Assembly: GCF_000487995.2 (NCBI RefSeq)
Contig: NZ_CP097562.1
Coordinates: 1,857,001-1,921,000 of the forward strand
Length of the DNA: 64,000 nt
DNA from: Mucispirillum schaedleri ASF457
GTDB taxonomy: Bacteria > Chrysiogenota > Deferribacteres > Deferribacterales > Mucispirillaceae
Direction: 5' to 3'
The stretch's first letter is position 1. Every line of letters begins with the position of its first letter. The notes beneath the pieces were generated by a model that saw only the letters and a list, made by a program, of their open reading frames with translations, was not told where the DNA came from and did not search any database. A program made the position numbers and the translations under genes. Positions 25,576 through 34,269 of the stretch are shown piece by piece.

Positions 25576-27183
25576 CTATGAATGGTTTATAATAAGCACA
25601 TCATCATTTTCAATAACAGTATTGCCCCGTGGTATAATAACAGTATTATTTCTTTGTATCATCACTATAAGCATATTTTCCTCTGCTTTTAATTCTGCAA
25701 CTTTTTTGCCTATAAGTCCACTTGTTTCATCAATATGTTTTTCAGATATTTTAACACCTTCTATATTATCGCCAGCTTTTGCACAAAGTATTAAAATATC
25801 ATCAGTTTTAAGGACAGTAGAGCCTTTTGGCACTATTTTTTTTAAGCCTCTTTGCAGCATAGCAATAATAGTATCAGGCGGCAGTGTAATATCTTTTACT
25901 GCCTTTTCATTCCAAGGGTGTCCTTCAGATATGGAGCTTCTAATAAACTTAACAGGCACTTCATCTGAATAGTCGGTAAATGTTTTCATAACATCTTCAC
26001 TGTTATCTATCATATTCAGCTTTTTAGCAGCATAAGGGATAAGTGAGCCTTGAAAAAGGATAGAAAAAAGAACTATTAAAAATACAATATTAAGTATATC
26101 ATTACCTGCATATTCTGTATTTGAAGCAAGTCCGTTTTTTGCCATTATCGCAAATACAATAGATGCAGCCCCCCTAAGTCCTGAAAAAGCAACAAGAGAC
26201 TGCTGGTTAAAACTTGCTTTAAGTGGAGTAAGCAGTGCAAAAACAGATGCAGGTCTTGCGATAAATGTTAAAAATAAAGCAATAATTAAGGCAGGCAGTA
26301 TATATTTTGGAAACTGTGACGGAAATGATAAAAGCCCAAGCAGGAAGAAAAGCAGCATCTGCATAAGGTCTGTTACACCATCAAAGAAATATACAAGTGG
26401 TTTTTTATCATTAAATTTAGTATTGCCAAGCACAATGCCTACAATATAAGCACTTAAAAAACCATTGCCGCCAATAAAGGCAGGCAGAGAATATGAAAGC
26501 AGTGCAACTGCTACAACAAAAATCATTCTCATTCCGCCTGAAGAAAAATGATATTTTTGGATAACTTTCACTGCTCCATACGATATTGCAGCACCAGCAG
26601 CAATGCCATAAACAACCTGAGCAAAAAGCATATATACAAAAGAGCCTGCATTAAAATCGCCAGTAATCATAGTGATAAGTATAATAGTAAGCATATAGGC
26701 AGCAGGGTCGTTACTTCCGCTTTCAAGCTCTAATAATGGGGCAGTGCCTTCTTTTAAGTTCAATCTTTTTGAGCGAAGTATGGAAAAAACAGAGGCAGCA
26801 TCTGTTGAGCTGATAACTGAGCCAAGTAGAAAGCTGACAAGAATTGACATACCTATTACATAATGGCAGAAAAGCCCAATAAGTGCAGCAGTCATCACAA
26901 CACCAAGTGTTGAAAGTATTGCAGCTTTTGCCACCACAGGTTTTGCTGTCGCCCATTTTGTGCCAAAACCGCCATAAAATATAATAAAAATAAGAGCGAT
27001 TGTTGCAATCTGCTCCATAATAACATAATTATCAAAAGGAATTTTAAAAATACCATCAGAGCCAAAAAGCATACCAAGAATTATAAATGCCAGCAGCATA
27101 GGCATACCAAGTCTGCTGGATACTTTTGTAAGCATAATACATAATATTAAAACAAATGATAAAATTAAAAGTGTTGATGTCAT
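25576..27183 (-). CDS. CPA1-family K+/H+ (or Na+/H+) antiporter with RCK_C domains
   Basis: Inner-membrane cation/proton exchanger of 535 residues. About 12-13 helices fill residues 1-395, with the family-typical GSVISSTDAASVFSIL segment (Asp of the ion site), LELESGSNDPAAYM and FSGLRGAASIVFA. The C-terminus has two TrkA_C/RCK_C units (about 405-465 and 475-535), as in NhaP2/CvrA K+/H+ antiporters. Its stop codon is inside the R-M-flanking 22-bp repeat; the coding region is intact. An AAGGTATATT site precedes the ATG. Ion preference is inference from domain layout. Confidence 0.9.
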   Translation of the reverse strand: MTSTLLILSFVLILCIMLTKVSSRLGMPMLLAFIILGMLFGSDGIFKIPFDNYVIMEQIATIALIFIIFYGGFGTKWATAKPVVAKAAILSTLGVVMTAALIGLFCHYVIGMSILVSFLLGSVISSTDAASVFSILRSKRLNLKEGTAPLLELESGSNDPAAYMLTIILITMITGDFNAGSFVYMLFAQVVYGIAAGAAISYGAVKVIQKYHFSSGGMRMIFVVAVALLSYSLPAFIGGNGFLSAYIVGIVLGNTKFNDKKPLVYFFDGVTDLMQMLLFFLLGLLSFPSQFPKYILPALIIALFLTFIARPASVFALLTPLKASFNQQSLVAFSGLRGAASIVFAIMAKNGLASNTEYAGNDILNIVFLIVLFSILFQGSLIPYAAKKLNMIDNSEDVMKTFTDYSDEVPVKFIRSSISEGHPWNEKAVKDITLPPDTIIAMLQRGLKKIVPKGSTVLKTDDILILCAKAGDNIEGVKISEKHIDETSGLIGKKVAELKAEENMLIVMIQRNNTVIIPRGNTVIENDDVLIINHS

Positions 27184-27196
27184 AATATACCTTATT

Positions 27197-27640
27197 TTAT
27201 AGATTTTTCATAAGTCTTATCATATTTTTTAAAATAATTCCATTATCAATAACTGGAAACTCATAATTTTTTACAAAAAAATCTTTTATTGTTTTATTAT
27301 ATTTATATCCTAATTTTTCATAATATTTTACAAGATGTTCTGTAGTGCCTATTTCTATACATTTATATCCGCAAAGCAGAGCCTGATTTTCTGCCATAGA
27401 AATAAGTGATTTGCCAATAGATTTGTTTTGATATTTTTCTAATACTGCCAGATTAATAATTTCAGCAGTATTTTTATGAAAGATTAAAAGGCATTCTCCA
27501 GCAAGCTCTGCATTATAGAACGCACCAAATAATATTCCGCAGGACAAATATTTATCAACTAACTTTTTAGAAGGGTCAGCATCAAGCAGCAGATGATAAG
27601 GTATTTCCATTTCATGCGGGTATTGTTTAATTATAAGCAT
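27197..27640 (-). CDS. GNAT-family N-acetyltransferase
   Basis: 147 residues. The acetyl-CoA motif A is NLAVLEKYQNKSIGKSLISM (V, Q/RxxGxG/A-like), and the C-terminal part has the usual YEKLGYK. Substrate unknown. It lies 13 bases from the antiporter start and 7 bases behind the NYN-domain gene, so it is likely part of one operon with 28442-30331. No clear ribosome site precedes the ATG. Confidence 0.82.
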   Translation of the reverse strand: MLIIKQYPHEMEIPYHLLLDADPSKKLVDKYLSCGILFGAFYNAELAGECLLIFHKNTAEIINLAVLEKYQNKSIGKSLISMAENQALLCGYKCIEIGTTEHLVKYYEKLGYKYNKTIKDFFVKNYEFPVIDNGIILKNMIRLMKNL

Positions 27641-27647
27641 TATTCAT

Positions 27648-28445
27648 CTACAAGCTGTTTTTTATTCTCTTATCTTTGATATAAATCTGTTTAATATTTG
27701 GTGCTCTTTCATCTTTTCTTTCATCTATTTCAAAAAGCTGTATAGATTTTACCAAATCTTTAAGTTTTGCATATCCATAGTTACGGGCATCAAATTCTGG
27801 TGACTGTTTTGTAATATGCTGTCCAACTTCGCCTAAAAAAGCCCAGCCGTTTTCATCCATTGATGCAATTACAGCAGAACGAAGCAGATTTACAAGGCGG
27901 GTATCCATTTTAAGCTCGTTTGTAGTTTTTCTTTTTACATGCTGCTGTTTTTTATCTTTATCATTATTTTCACTGTCTGTTTCGTCATCTAATTCCTGCA
28001 GGATTTCTGTATATATAAATTTATCACATGCACTGATAAAAGGCTGTGGAGTTTTCTGCTCTCCAAATCCGTAAACATTTAATCCACCTTCTCGTATGCG
28101 GGAAGCAAGGCGTGTAAAATCGCTGTCGCTTGATACTATACAAAAGCCGTCAAATTTGCTGCTGTATAGTAAATCCATAGCATCAATAATCATGGCACTG
28201 TCTGTTGAGTTTTTTCCTTTTGTATAGCCAAACTGCTGCACTGGCTGCAAAGCATGTTCTAAAAGAATATCTTTCCAGCCTTTTAGATTAGGGCTTGTCC
28301 AGTCGCCATATATTCTTTTAACATGGGCAGTGCCGTATTTTGCAATTTCTGCCATAAGTCCGTATATTATACTTGGAGATGCATTATCTGCATCTATTAA
28401 AACAACTAATTTCTGCTGTGAGTTATTAATATCTTTTGTCATCAT
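27648..28445 (-). CDS. NYN (LabA/DUF88-like) nuclease-fold protein with OST-HTH/LOTUS domain
   Basis: 265 residues. Residues 10-155 form a NYN/PIN-like nuclease with the acidic positions in VVLIDADNAS, STDSAMIIDAMDLL and IVSSDSDFTRLA. After an acidic linker, residues 185-262 form an OST-HTH (LOTUS) domain, an RNA-binding fold (RNYGYAKLKDLVKS). RNA cleavage or binding is predicted for the family; its substrate is unknown. The ATG overlaps the stop of the upstream cNMP/CBS/DUF294 gene by four bases (ATGA), so the pair is translationally coupled. Confidence 0.9.
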   Translation of the reverse strand: MMTKDINNSQQKLVVLIDADNASPSIIYGLMAEIAKYGTAHVKRIYGDWTSPNLKGWKDILLEHALQPVQQFGYTKGKNSTDSAMIIDAMDLLYSSKFDGFCIVSSDSDFTRLASRIREGGLNVYGFGEQKTPQPFISACDKFIYTEILQELDDETDSENNDKDKKQQHVKRKTTNELKMDTRLVNLLRSAVIASMDENGWAFLGEVGQHITKQSPEFDARNYGYAKLKDLVKSIQLFEIDERKDERAPNIKQIYIKDKRIKNSL

Positions 28446-30331
28446 ATTTCATTTAAAAATTTCACACCATAGCTTGTATATATTGTTGCAAACTGCAGTG
28501 CTCGTTTTAGTTTCTCCTGATAAAATAGTGATAATGAAGCAGGTGAAATGTAACTTGTTACTTTCTGGTTATTTACTGACTGATTTACCTGCTCATTTAT
28601 TAAAGTTTCTGTAATAGTATCAAAAGCAATAATTGCCTGAGTAGCAAGTTCTTCTGATATAATTTTTTTTCTTTCTAAATGTTCTATGCGTTCTATTGTT
28701 CCCATATCTGTAATACCTGCATAGATTGCTAAAAGCCTTGTAATATTTACTATATAAGAAAGAGCTTGTGTTTTTAAGTTAAACATTCCTTCATATTCAC
28801 CATCTTTTTCCACAATAAAACTGCCAAACTGGGAAACTGGTATTTTAATTGCAGGATACTGTTTAACTAGTGCAGAAAGAATAGCAGGTCTGTCGGCTGC
28901 TTTTCTTAATATATAGTTTCTAATAGACCATGCAAGTTTAATATCCCCTTCAAGGGCAGCAATATCAATAAGCATTGCAAAAGCATATTTTTTATCAGAC
29001 TTATTGCTTTTTGATGCCCAGCCATCTATTTCTTCTATCCATTTAGAATATTTAAGCACCATATTTATAGTCATCACATCATCATTACTGTTATGTGGAT
29101 AATAGCCTATGTTAACAAGATTTTCATGGTATTTAGCTGCAAATTCTATAAATATTTTTTCTGCTTCTTCTGGCACATCATCTGCTAAAATGAAAGCATT
29201 GTTTATCTGTGGACGCAAATCCATTTCACGCCTTGCACCTGCTCCTAAAAGCAGATAGCAGTATGAATAATCAGTTAATTTAAAGTTTTTTTCAGTCTTA
29301 AAAGCATCACTTGTAAGCTGGAATGCTTTTTTATGTATAGCTCTGTGTATAGATGACAGTGCAGTTAATTCTTCCCGTGATACTCTTGATGATGTAGCAA
29401 GAGTTTTTGCAGCTCTGTATATTTGAGTAAAGACTATTTTCAATTCTTCAAATTTAGTCATATTATCAATATGGGTGCAGTATAGATGAGAGTTTTCAAA
29501 AAGCATTGTAGAAATATTATGTATAGAAACAATGCCTGCAGGTTTTGAATTCTGCATAACTACACCATGTGTTTTGCCTGCTATTTGAAGCTCATTAAGA
29601 GCTTCTACAATAGGAAATTCAGGCGGGAATGTTACAGGCTCTAAATCCATATAGTTCTCCACATCCTGATTATTAATATTATTTTCTAAATCTACTAAAA
29701 ATTTTCTAGTAAGGTCAGTTGATGTAACAAGACCTTTTACTATCTGCTTTCTGTTTACAACTAAAAGGCTGCTTATTTTATGCTCTTTCATAAGGTTTGC
29801 TGCTTTTACAACAGATTTGCCTGTTTGTATAGTTATAACAGGGGAGCTCATAACACCAGATACTGTCTGATAAATAGACTGCATTAAAAAAGTGTTTGAT
29901 GAATTTTCAAGATGAGTAAGCCTTACTTGAATATCTTTAATCAGTTTTGTTCTAAAATCATCAGAAAGCTCCATAAGCCTGTATATACAAAGCTCATGAA
30001 CAAATAATAAATCGCAGTCAGCCTGAGCAACAGCATTCATAGTATACATTGTTTTGCCTAGAAATGTAGAAAGTCCAACAGGACAGTTACTGCATGATAT
30101 ATTTATTGATGAATTAGGATTTGAAAGTGATATTTCACCATTAAGCAGAAAATATATACCTTTATGATACCGTTCACCTTTTCTAAAAACAAGTTCTCCT
30201 GTAAGAATATGTATTTCTGCAAATCTTGTAATAGCTGATTTAATATCTTCACTTGAAAGATTTTCAAAAAGATGCTGTGTTTTTAGCTTTTCAATAATAG
30301 TATTTGATAGTGTCATTGATTCTTCAATCAT
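28442..30331 (-). CDS. cNMP-binding / CBS-pair / DUF294 putative nucleotidyltransferase
   Basis: 629 residues. An N-terminal cyclic-nucleotide-binding-like domain (about 15-130; LFENLSSEDIKSA, LVFRKGERYHKG) is followed by two CBS domains (about 160-290). A DUF294 nucleotidyltransferase-like region (about 320-460) and the DUF294 C-terminal domain complete it. The NTase signature is unusual: where the family has GSxGRxEQTLxTDQDNA, this reads GAGARREMDLRPQINNA, with both metal-binding Asp replaced (Gln and Asn). It is probably a sensor with an inactive NTase. It is upstream in the same operon as the NYN gene. AGGTGA precedes the ATG. Confidence 0.88.
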   Translation of the reverse strand: MIEESMTLSNTIIEKLKTQHLFENLSSEDIKSAITRFAEIHILTGELVFRKGERYHKGIYFLLNGEISLSNPNSSINISCSNCPVGLSTFLGKTMYTMNAVAQADCDLLFVHELCIYRLMELSDDFRTKLIKDIQVRLTHLENSSNTFLMQSIYQTVSGVMSSPVITIQTGKSVVKAANLMKEHKISSLLVVNRKQIVKGLVTSTDLTRKFLVDLENNINNQDVENYMDLEPVTFPPEFPIVEALNELQIAGKTHGVVMQNSKPAGIVSIHNISTMLFENSHLYCTHIDNMTKFEELKIVFTQIYRAAKTLATSSRVSREELTALSSIHRAIHKKAFQLTSDAFKTEKNFKLTDYSYCYLLLGAGARREMDLRPQINNAFILADDVPEEAEKIFIEFAAKYHENLVNIGYYPHNSNDDVMTINMVLKYSKWIEEIDGWASKSNKSDKKYAFAMLIDIAALEGDIKLAWSIRNYILRKAADRPAILSALVKQYPAIKIPVSQFGSFIVEKDGEYEGMFNLKTQALSYIVNITRLLAIYAGITDMGTIERIEHLERKKIISEELATQAIIAFDTITETLINEQVNQSVNNQKVTSYISPASLSLFYQEKLKRALQFATIYTSYGVKFLNEI

Positions 30332-30713
30332 ATTTCACCTGCTGCATATAAAAATACAGTTTTATACTGTAAATATAAAATAATAACATAGTTATATTAT
30401 AACTAACTCTAATGTAGTAGACCATATATACAGTAAAAAAGCAATAGAAATATGACTTATATATTTTATATTTATAGCATTCTAATAAAATGACGGATTT
30501 ATTTTTTTGCTTTTTTTAATGTTCTATACATTAGCAGCAGCCAGCTCTTTTAATATCCGTTATTAATTTTCAAAAACAATAATATTAGCAATTTTCTATA
30601 TTAATTGTGTGTAAAATTGTGATTTCATTTAAGTTGTTATATTTTTGCCTTGTTTTATTTTTAAAAAATATATAATATCTGCTAGATTATATTATAGTAT
30701 TAAGGTGAAAGTC
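30332..30713. other. Intergenic region between divergent genes
   Basis: About 380 AT-rich bases between the divergent DUF294 and DUF815 genes. Promoters for both must lie here; TATAGT just ahead of the AAGGTG site is a possible -10. I see no repeat, RNA gene or coding remnant. Confidence 0.4.
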
Positions 30714-31448
30714 TTGTTAAACAGTGCAGCATACAGATATATAAATGGTGTTTTAGAAGAAGCTGTTGTAGAAAGTGATATAAGTTTAGATGAACTTTTA
30801 GCAGTAACTGATAATGTTTGCCTTGCTGATAAAAATATAGCTTCATTTGTATCAGGTGGTCCATGCTTAAATATGCTTTTATGGGGTGAAAAGGGCAGTG
30901 GCAAATCTACTCTTTTAAGGCTGCTTGCTTTAAAATATGCTTCATCTGGACTTGTTACTATTGAGTTTATTGATGAAACTTCTGGTGCAGTTTATGGTCT
31001 TTATAAAATAATAAGGGAAAACAGTGATAAAAAATTTCTTTTATTTTTTGATGATATATCATTTAAAGATGATGATACATCATACAGACGGTTTAAATCA
31101 GCTATTGAGGGCGGCTTAGAATCAAAACCTGCAAATGTTATATTTGCAGCCACATCTAATAAACGGCAGATTGTTTCTGTATCATCATCAGATACTGGAG
31201 ATATTTATGACAGAGATGAGGCATCAGAGCAGACTTCTTTGCAGGCAAGGTTTGGCTTGTCTATAGGATTTTATTCTCTTAATAAAAATGATTATTTAGA
31301 AATTGTAAAAATGTATTTACAAAAATACAATATAAGTATGATTGATGGGTGGGAGAAAATGGCAGAAAGCTATGCAATAGACAGGGGCGGTAGAAGTGGA
31401 CGCCTTGCAAAGCAGTTTGCTGCCTATTTATATCTCACTATACAATAA
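30714..31448 (+). CDS. DUF815-type AAA+ ATPase
   Basis: ATPase with P-loop GEKGSGKST, Walker B LLFFDDISF, sensor NVIFAATSNKR and an arginine-rich C-terminal lid (DRGGRSGRLAKQFAAYL). The family is conserved and uncharacterised. TTG 30714 is chosen (244 residues), with AAGGTG at 30702-30707 and a 6-base spacer; GTG 30705 overlaps the ribosome site, and an upstream frame (from 30645) gives residues without family likeness. Cytoplasmic. The next small gene starts 9 bases after the stop. Confidence 0.83.
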   Translation: MLNSAAYRYINGVLEEAVVESDISLDELLAVTDNVCLADKNIASFVSGGPCLNMLLWGEKGSGKSTLLRLLALKYASSGLVTIEFIDETSGAVYGLYKIIRENSDKKFLLFFDDISFKDDDTSYRRFKSAIEGGLESKPANVIFAATSNKRQIVSVSSSDTGDIYDRDEASEQTSLQARFGLSIGFYSLNKNDYLEIVKMYLQKYNISMIDGWEKMAESYAIDRGGRSGRLAKQFAAYLYLTIQ

Positions 31449-31457
31449 GGGGGAAAA

Positions 31458-31685
31458 ATGTATATTGAAATCAATTTATCTATTGAGAAATCTGGTGGGG
31501 AAGAAAACCTTCCAAAAGTGATTAATGCTGTTTCAGAAGCTGTAAAAGAAAAGTTTCCAGAAGCAGAAGTTATTGTCCGCAAAGGTTTTTTTAAAACTAT
31601 TGATGGTGTATATTCTGATGATTTATATGCAGAAGGAGAAGTCAGGCAGCTTATAAACACTGTTAGAGAAAGAGTTTTAAATTAA
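31458..31685 (+). CDS. Small DinI-like protein
   Basis: 75 residues with a beta-alpha-beta-beta-alpha pattern (MYIEINLSIEK; ALTERNATING helix around 18-33; AEVIVRKG; DLYAEGEVRQLINTVRERV). Length and pattern resemble the DinI/YgiM-type fold, in which DinI modulates RecA. Similarity in sequence is weak, so DinI-like is tentative and no SOS box is seen. A strong GGGGG site precedes the ATG. Between an AAA+ ATPase and an outer-membrane protein in one strand run; the relation is unclear. Confidence 0.55.
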   Translation: MYIEINLSIEKSGGEENLPKVINAVSEAVKEKFPEAEVIVRKGFFKTIDGVYSDDLYAEGEVRQLINTVRERVLN

Positions 31686-31687
31686 AA

Positions 31688-32908
31688 ATGCGTCTATTGT
31701 TATCTTTTGTTACATTATTAATGCTTGCTGTAAACATTTATGCAGATGATAATATGACTGCATTTGATGAAGCAGTATATGATAATGTAACAAATGATAC
31801 TGAAAAATCAAAAACGAACATTAAGCCAAAACTTGTTCCTGATAGATTAATTAATGATAAAAATACTTTTATGAAAGATTTTGGATTTCCAGCAAGAGAA
31901 GAATTTAAAATCAATCAAAATCTTGATGCAGCAGGAAAAGATGTTTATAAAGATGTAGAACTTTCTATGAAAAACAGATGGTCTAAAACAAATATCTGGG
32001 GCAGGGACTTTTTATATATAGAGGGTATGTTGTCAGGTGGAGTTTATGGCTTTAATATGTTTTCAATAAAACCTGCAAATGCTTCTCAAAAAGAATATGT
32101 TATACCTTATGGTGCTTTGTCATTAAAATTATTCAGCGGCACAGTCTTTTCGCCAGAATTAACCATAAAAGATTCAAAATTTATATTTTCAGAAAATGGT
32201 GCATCTATTGATGAGCAGGAAGATAACTATAATTATTATTACTTAAAACTTCCACTTGGTTTTTATATTCCTTTTTTTGGCTGGAAATCAGAGATGTATA
32301 TAGACGGCAGTTATTCAAGCCTTAATAATAATTTTTCAGTGAAAAGCAGCTTAATGGTGGAAAATAGTATATTAGAAAGCGGCAGTAGTTTTCATTTATC
32401 ATCATCTTACTGGAATGTCCGACTTTATTTAGATACCCCTGTGGTTTTAAAGCCATCTATTACAGAATATGCTTATTTTGGCTTATATTATGAAGAAATA
32501 AGAAGTGCAAGAACAGCTTTGCCCGGAAACGATTATATTAATGGAAATACTCTTTTAGTAAATTATACTTCTCGTTCAGGTGGTATTTTTTATGAAATGA
32601 GACAGGATTTATATAAAGGCTTAATGTTTGGTATTAATGTATATGCTGGCATTGGAGATATTGAAACAAGTAGAAAATATAATGTAACTTATGGCAATAC
32701 TGAAGGTCTTGTGGCTTATAAAGCAGAAATAACCCTTGGTTATCAGCATATTTTTAAGCAGCAGGGAGTAGGTGTTGCTTTTGATGCGGGTGTAAGCTAT
32801 GCAGGGTTTGTGGAGTTTTTTTATGGTAAAAAAGATGGTCCATACAGTTTGACACTTGACGGTGATTTAAGATATTTTGCTGAGATTAGGTTTTTATTTG
32901 GTTATTAA
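31688..32908 (+). CDS. Outer-membrane beta-barrel protein of unknown function
   Basis: 406 residues with signal peptide (MRLLLSFVTLLMLAVNIYADD). Residues about 80-406 alternate aromatic and polar residues in the manner of a barrel and end in the C-terminal strand RFLFGY, with the final aromatic needed for barrel assembly. An Asp/Asn-rich linker follows the signal. No recognised family; porin or adhesin-like function is possible. The ATG lies 2 bases after the stop of the preceding small gene, so they are cotranscribed. Confidence 0.78.
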   Translation: MRLLLSFVTLLMLAVNIYADDNMTAFDEAVYDNVTNDTEKSKTNIKPKLVPDRLINDKNTFMKDFGFPAREEFKINQNLDAAGKDVYKDVELSMKNRWSKTNIWGRDFLYIEGMLSGGVYGFNMFSIKPANASQKEYVIPYGALSLKLFSGTVFSPELTIKDSKFIFSENGASIDEQEDNYNYYYLKLPLGFYIPFFGWKSEMYIDGSYSSLNNNFSVKSSLMVENSILESGSSFHLSSSYWNVRLYLDTPVVLKPSITEYAYFGLYYEEIRSARTALPGNDYINGNTLLVNYTSRSGGIFYEMRQDLYKGLMFGINVYAGIGDIETSRKYNVTYGNTEGLVAYKAEITLGYQHIFKQQGVGVAFDAGVSYAGFVEFFYGKKDGPYSLTLDGDLRYFAEIRFLFGY

Positions 32909-33241
32909 TCAGCCTTATTTTAACTTTATATTAGATTATTTACTTTATTTATAATGATAAATAGTTTTAAATAATATCTTAATAATTTCGCAATATTTGT
33001 TACTGAGAATAAGTATATATGCAATAAAATATATAACTATTTCGCCGCTGATAAACTCATAATGTTCTGAATCTTTTAGGATGCTATTTTATATAGTCAA
33101 ATCTAAAAATAATTGTAAAAATTGAAGCAGAAGCATATAGATTTTACAATATTTTTCTTTTCTTTATTTCAGTATTGCAAAAATATTTATTATAATATAA
33201 AATGTTCTGTTATATTATAAATCTTTATACAAGGGTTGTAT
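32909..33241. other. Intergenic region before pheS
   Basis: 333 AT-rich bases. I see no repeat arm, RNA gene or coding remnant. The promoter of pheST is expected here, but no element stands out, and there is no short leader peptide of consecutive Phe codons that would mark attenuation. Confidence 0.35.
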
Positions 33242-34261
33242 ATGAATAATGATGAATTAAAAAAAGCTTCAGAATTTGAGGAAGAAATTGAAAAAAGTTC
33301 TTCTCTTGATGAGTTAAACAGTATCCGTATTAAATATATGGGAAAAAAAGGAATGATAAGCCTTTTAAATAAAGTATTAGGCACTCTTTCAAATGAAGAA
33401 CGCCCAAAAATGGGTGAAGCTATCCAAAATTTAAGAAATAATTTTGAAACAAAATTTACTGAAAAAGCAAATACTATTAAAAAAGCACTGAAAGATGCGG
33501 CTTTATCTCAAAAATATATAGATGTTACTTTAAGTCCTTATCCTTTTAATAAAGGCTCACTACATCCTGTTAAAAAAATATATGATGAAATAGTTGATGT
33601 ATTTACTGCTGCAGGTTATTCTGTGGCACAAGGACCTGAAATAGAAGATGATTTCCATAACTTTGAAGCATTAAATCTGCCTAAAAGTCATCCGGCAAGA
33701 GATATGCAGGATACTTTTTATATAGACGAAAATAATATTGTGCTTAGAACACACACTTCTCCTGTGCAGGTGCGTGTAATGGAAAGCCAGAAACCACCTG
33801 TAAAAATTATTGCTCCGGGCACAGTTTACAGGTGCGATTACGACCAGACACATTCTCCAATGTTTCATCAAATAGAAGGGCTTGTAGTTGATAAAGGTAT
33901 CACTATGGCAGACTTAAAAGGCACATTAAAGCTTTTTATTTCCCGTATATTTGGTGATGATTTAGATGTTCGTCTTCGTCCAAGTTTTTTCCCATTTACA
34001 GAGCCGTCTGCAGAAGTTGATATGGGCTGTGTTCATTGCAGAGGCAAAGGCTGCAGAATGTGTAAAGGCACTGGCTGGATAGAAATAGCAGGCTGCGGTA
34101 TGGTAAACCCTGCAGTATTTAAACATGTGGGTATTGACCCAGAAGTATACAGCGGCTTTGCTTTTGGTATGGGTATTGAGCGTATTGCACTGCTGAAATA
34201 TGGAATTGATGATATACGCTTGTTTTATGAAAACTCTCTTAAATTTTTAAAACAATTTTAG
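33242..34261 (+). CDS. pheS: Phenylalanyl-tRNA synthetase alpha subunit
   Basis: Catalytic subunit of the alpha2beta2 enzyme that charges tRNA-Phe. 339 residues: N-terminal coiled-coil, then class II core with motif 1 GPEIEDDFHNFEALN, motif 2 PGTVYRCDYDQTHSPMFHQ and motif 3 GFAFGMGIERIALLKYGI. GTGWIEIAGCGMV is intact, as is the cysteine-rich CVHCRGKGCRMC segment. ATG 33242 has AAGGG 6 bases upstream; TTG 33236 is rejected. pheT starts 8 bases after the stop. Confidence 0.97.
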   Translation: MNNDELKKASEFEEEIEKSSSLDELNSIRIKYMGKKGMISLLNKVLGTLSNEERPKMGEAIQNLRNNFETKFTEKANTIKKALKDAALSQKYIDVTLSPYPFNKGSLHPVKKIYDEIVDVFTAAGYSVAQGPEIEDDFHNFEALNLPKSHPARDMQDTFYIDENNIVLRTHTSPVQVRVMESQKPPVKIIAPGTVYRCDYDQTHSPMFHQIEGLVVDKGITMADLKGTLKLFISRIFGDDLDVRLRPSFFPFTEPSAEVDMGCVHCRGKGCRMCKGTGWIEIAGCGMVNPAVFKHVGIDPEVYSGFAFGMGIERIALLKYGIDDIRLFYENSLKFLKQF

Positions 34262-34269
34262 GTGTTAAT

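Larger units (their letters stand above)
23719..25579 (+). mobile_element. Type II restriction-modification cassette flanked by 22-bp direct repeats
   Basis: An identical 22-bp sequence (starts ATTAGCTTTGCAATAT, ends AGCTAT) occurs at 23719-23740 and 25558-25579, flanking a 1.8-kb methyltransferase-endonuclease pair. The first copy holds the lpxR stop codon. The second holds the endonuclease stop and the antiporter stop (25576-25578, minus strand). Collapsing the copies gives a clean convergent lpxR/antiporter pair with both stops intact. This is the footprint of an insertion with long target duplication, a mode reported for R-M genes in other bacteria. No transposase is present. Confidence 0.9.

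Noticed and set aside
33100-33241. Phenylalanine attenuator or T-box before pheS
   Set aside because: No run of Phe codons, no terminator/antiterminator pair and no T-box motif could be found.
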